Shown: piece after piece, positions 4,688-6,854 of the stretch
Layout of the letters: the number at the start of each line of letters is the position of its first letter
How positions within the stretch are numbered: position 1 is the first letter of the stretch
DNA from: Lachnospiraceae bacterium UBA7480
Lineage (GTDB): Bacteria; Bacillota; Clostridia; Lachnospirales; Lachnospiraceae
DNA: 6,854 nucleotides
Reading direction: 5' to 3'
Assembly: GCA_002479655.1 (NCBI GenBank)
Contig: DLOQ01000127.1
Span: 1-6,854 of the forward strand
Made by a program: the position numbers and the translations under genes
Notes under the pieces: generated by a model
Databases searched by the model: none
Seen by the model: the letters and a program-made list of their open reading frames with translations, nothing else
What the model was told of the DNA's origin: nothing

Positions 4688-6854
4688 GTGAAGAAATACG
4701 GATATCAATACAAATTGGTGTCATGGGTCGTGTTGTGCTGTCTGATGTTTGGCGCATGCGGACAGGAGACGGAGCCGCCGCAGGAAAATGAGGCAGAGTT
4801 GTCTGAAGCAGTGGAAGAAAAAGAAGAAACGACAGAAGAGGAGGCGGCCGACGCATCTGATGAAGCTGCAACAGTCGACGCGTCTGATGAAACAGCAACA
4901 GCCGCTGCGCCTGATGAAGCAGCAACAATGCCGGATATGTCCGGAGTTTGGAATGCCGGCGAAGCATTGGCGCTGCTTATAGAAGATGAAGGTTTTCGGA
5001 GATGCGTGCGCTATGGGATCGGCATTAAAGAAGAAGATGCTCCGGAGGTAGTCTGGCAAAAACTGCAAAGCTGCGAGAGTCTTGTGTTGAAAGAAGCTGC
5101 ACACGGCAATGCCATCTGTTCGCTGGAGTCCTTGTCACTTCTTCCCAATTTGAAGCAGCTTGTTATTGATATCGATCAATGGGATGATTCCGTGATTACG
5201 GATTTTACGCCCATTGCGCAGCTGCGCCAACTGGAAAACCTTTATATCAGCTATGATAAGGGCGAGCAGATCGAACTTTCCTTTCTGGGTGAGATGTCCA
5301 CAATAACAGAGCTTTACCTGACACGAAGCACAATAGCAGACATTTCTTTTTTGGAAAACATGCCGCAGCTGCAGCGGTTGTCCCTGTATGAGACTCCCAT
5401 AGAGGACCTGGCGGTATTGGAGAAGCTTCCGGAACTGGTTGAACTGTCGCTTGCCGGTAATGAGGACGCAAAGAACATTGAGGCAGTGGGAACACTTACC
5501 AAAATGCAGGATCTGGGATTACAGGATTGCGGTATCGAGGATATCAGCTTTTTGAGCGGCTTAACGGAACTTCGGGCTGTGAACCTGAACGGCAATTTCA
5601 TTACGGACATTACCCCGCTTGCCGGTTTGGTCAAATTGGAGCGGCTGGGACTGGCCGAAAACAAAATCAGCGATATCTCTATTCTTAAATATTTTAATAA
5701 TCTGTTTGATCTGGCATTGGATGGAAATGAGATCCGGGATATTTCCGCCCTTGCACAGCTTTCGCATCTTAATCAGGTGGGACTTTCGGATAATCTGATT
5801 GAAGACCTGACGCCGCTTGCGGGAAAGGAAGAATTGATGTATGCGGCAGTGTTCGGTAATCCGATCAAAAGCATAGAGCCGGTCTGGGATGTTCCGAGAC
5901 TTTTGTGTACAAATAGGGGGACATCGGACGAAGAAGAGACATTTATCACAGACTGGCTTGCAGAGCATTATCCTGAGGCGGAAGAGTTTTCATGTAATGA
6001 TTTTATCCAGGGAGACTTAAATAATGACGGGCGGCAGGATATTGCTTTCGTGGTGATCAGCGATGCTTTTGAATCTCCCAATTCCGTGCTGGCGGAAGAC
6101 CGCCGTATGTTTATTTTATTACAGCAAAAGGATGGCTCATGGGCGGAACAGGCGGCGCTGCATATCATGAGCGCCCAGAGCGGCGGAATGAGGGGAGACC
6201 CTTATTATGGTTCTTTTATGCAGTCCGGTTATCTGGTGATAAAAGAGGGATGGGGAAGCCGTGACGGCACGGTACAGACGGTATTCTATGAATATCAAAA
6301 CGGAAGTCTGAGTCCGGTAAAACAAATCAGCGTAGGTGACGATAATTTTGCGAAGGGTTATGATGTGCGGGTCACAAACGAGCGGGACGGCACATGGCTG
6401 GAGTATGTCATTGCCATGGACGGAAACCGCATGGTTCGTGTAGATTTAGCAGATTCAGAGCATCTGACACATGATGGGTTCCCGGAAATCAGCCTGTATG
6501 ATGGGTCTTATTATATCAATGAAGAGAAAGTGGAATCACAAATCACTTCTTCGGAAGCGCTTGACCTTGTCCTCGAAACAGCAGCGGAGGATGCGGCTTT
6601 GGCTGTTCGGGAAGAACTGCCTTACGTCGAGTGGCAGAAGGATGGGTATGAGCTTTTGCTGGGCGTGACGCTGCCGGATTATTATTATATCCTGCCTGAA
6701 ACAAAAACCGAGGCAGACGCAGGGGAGACGGAAGGCGGGGAAAGATACCTTCGTTATGAGGGCGTGACATGGGAGGACGGAAGACTTTACCATAGGATCC
6801 GTCTCATAACGGTATGTCATGGCAGCTACGGAACGTGGCATAAAAAAACAGAAT
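4688..6854 (+). CDS. Predicted lipoprotein with leucine-rich repeats and FG-GAP-like calcium loop (3' end outside window)
   Basis: This frame is open from GTG 4688 to the right edge, with 722 codons visible and no stop. Its N-terminus is a lipoprotein signal: KK at 2-3, a hydrophobic stretch LVSWVVLCCLMF, then Gly-Ala-Cys24 as a lipobox with an unusual Phe at -3. It would be anchored to the outer face of the membrane. Residues about 26-80 are an acidic Glu/Asp/Ala/Thr linker. Residues about 145-405 hold roughly eleven 22-residue leucine-rich repeats of the internalin/SD22 type (units such as DISFLSGLTELRAVNLNGN), which usually form protein-binding surfaces. Asp443-Asn445-Asp447-Gly448-Asp451 form a D-x-N-x-D-G-x-x-D calcium loop of the FG-GAP/EF-hand kind (GDLNNDGRQDIAFVV). 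It is followed by a region with GDPYYGSF and an acidic Tyr-rich C-terminal part I do not recognise. Function is unknown; surface binding or sensing is inferred. It may be co-transcribed with the chemoreceptor gene. Confidence 0.9.
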   Translation, partial: MKKYGYQYKLVSWVVLCCLMFGACGQETEPPQENEAELSEAVEEKEETTEEEAADASDEAATVDASDETATAAAPDEAATMPDMSGVWNAGEALALLIEDEGFRRCVRYGIGIKEEDAPEVVWQKLQSCESLVLKEAAHGNAICSLESLSLLPNLKQLVIDIDQWDDSVITDFTPIAQLRQLENLYISYDKGEQIELSFLGEMSTITELYLTRSTIADISFLENMPQLQRLSLYETPIEDLAVLEKLPELVELSLAGNEDAKNIEAVGTLTKMQDLGLQDCGIEDISFLSGLTELRAVNLNGNFITDITPLAGLVKLERLGLAENKISDISILKYFNNLFDLALDGNEIRDISALAQLSHLNQVGLSDNLIEDLTPLAGKEELMYAAVFGNPIKSIEPVWDVPRLLCTNRGTSDEEETFITDWLAEHYPEAEEFSCNDFIQGDLNNDGRQDIAFVVISDAFESPNSVLAEDRRMFILLQQKDGSWAEQAALHIMSAQSGGMRGDPYYGSFMQSGYLVIKEGWGSRDGTVQTVFYEYQNGSLSPVKQISVGDDNFAKGYDVRVTNERDGTWLEYVIAMDGNRMVRVDLADSEHLTHDGFPEISLYDGSYYINEEKVESQITSSEALDLVLETAAEDAALAVREELPYVEWQKDGYELLLGVTLPDYYYILPETKTEADAGETEGGERYLRYEGVTWEDGRLYHRIRLITVCHGSYGTWHKKTE
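4850..4930 (+). repeat. 27-base tandem repeat, three in-frame copies, in the lipoprotein linker
   Basis: Three adjacent 27-base units (4850-4876, 4877-4903, 4904-4930) encode nine-residue units DASDEAATV, DASDETATA and AAPDEAATM. All share a ctgatgaa core and differ by scattered substitutions. They lengthen the acidic spacer between the lipid anchor and the leucine-rich repeats. Such repeats can change copy number by slippage without breaking the frame. Confidence 0.9.
5120..5902 (+). repeat. Leucine-rich repeat array (about 11 units of 22 codons)
   Basis: Repeating protein units follow the pattern D-I-x-x-L-x-x-L-x-x-L-x-x-L-x-L-x-x-N-x-I-x, clearest from about 5338 onward. The early units (SLESLSLLPNLKQL and TDFTPIAQLRQLENL) are longer and less regular. 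The repeat exists at protein level; the DNA units have diverged, so the array is old rather than recently amplified. Confidence 0.85.

Noticed and set aside
4721..5104. Cys/Phe-rich minus-strand open frames opposite the lipoprotein linker
   Set aside because: They are shadows of the acidic repeat-rich + strand frame, which is continuous for 722 codons.
5561..5968. 135-codon minus-strand open frame opposite the LRR region
   Set aside because: The + strand frame has regular leucine-rich repeats. The antisense frame has no motif and follows from repeat periodicity.

Overview
The window looks like chromosomal DNA of a Gram-positive anaerobe of the Clostridia, most likely a Lachnospiraceae-type bacterium. 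This is inferred from purine-rich Shine-Dalgarno sites, a GTG-started lipoprotein gene, a Clostridia-style dCache/double-HAMP chemoreceptor, and the flavour of the Rpn-type (PD-(D/E)XK) genes. No rRNA, tRNA, CRISPR array or insertion sequence is visible. All convincing genes are on the + strand.

Left part (1-1725): two tandem paralogous Rpn-family (recombination-promoting nuclease / putative transposase) genes. The first enters from outside the window and only its C-terminal part is seen. The second is complete (619-1626). They align without gaps at a constant 943-base offset over at least 400 bases, then differ at the 3' end, where the second gene carries an extra copy of a 38-codon C-terminal module. 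The second copy has substitutions at all three positions where I expect the family's catalytic D and E-x-Q residues. A strong intrinsic terminator (1686-1725) closes this AT-rich unit.

Middle (1726-2581): a non-coding stretch with a candidate sigma-A promoter, then a gene for ribulose-phosphate 3-epimerase (pentose phosphate pathway) with its active-site residues intact but outside its usual neighbourhood.

Right part (2668-6854): a complete 660-residue chemoreceptor whose extracellular dCache domain carries nearly all of the amino-acid-binding signature. It is followed 37 bases later by a large predicted lipoprotein that runs off the right edge. That lipoprotein has a lipobox cysteine, an acidic linker containing a 27-base triplicated repeat, about eleven 22-residue leucine-rich repeats, and an FG-GAP/EF-hand-like calcium loop ahead of a C-terminal region I do not recognise. 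The close spacing, same strand and lack of a visible terminator suggest the chemoreceptor and lipoprotein may be co-transcribed, but a functional link is only inference.

The observations most worth following are the catalytically degenerate tandem Rpn pair with conserved internal starts, the amino-acid motif in the chemoreceptor, and the unusual LRR plus calcium-loop lipoprotein beside it.
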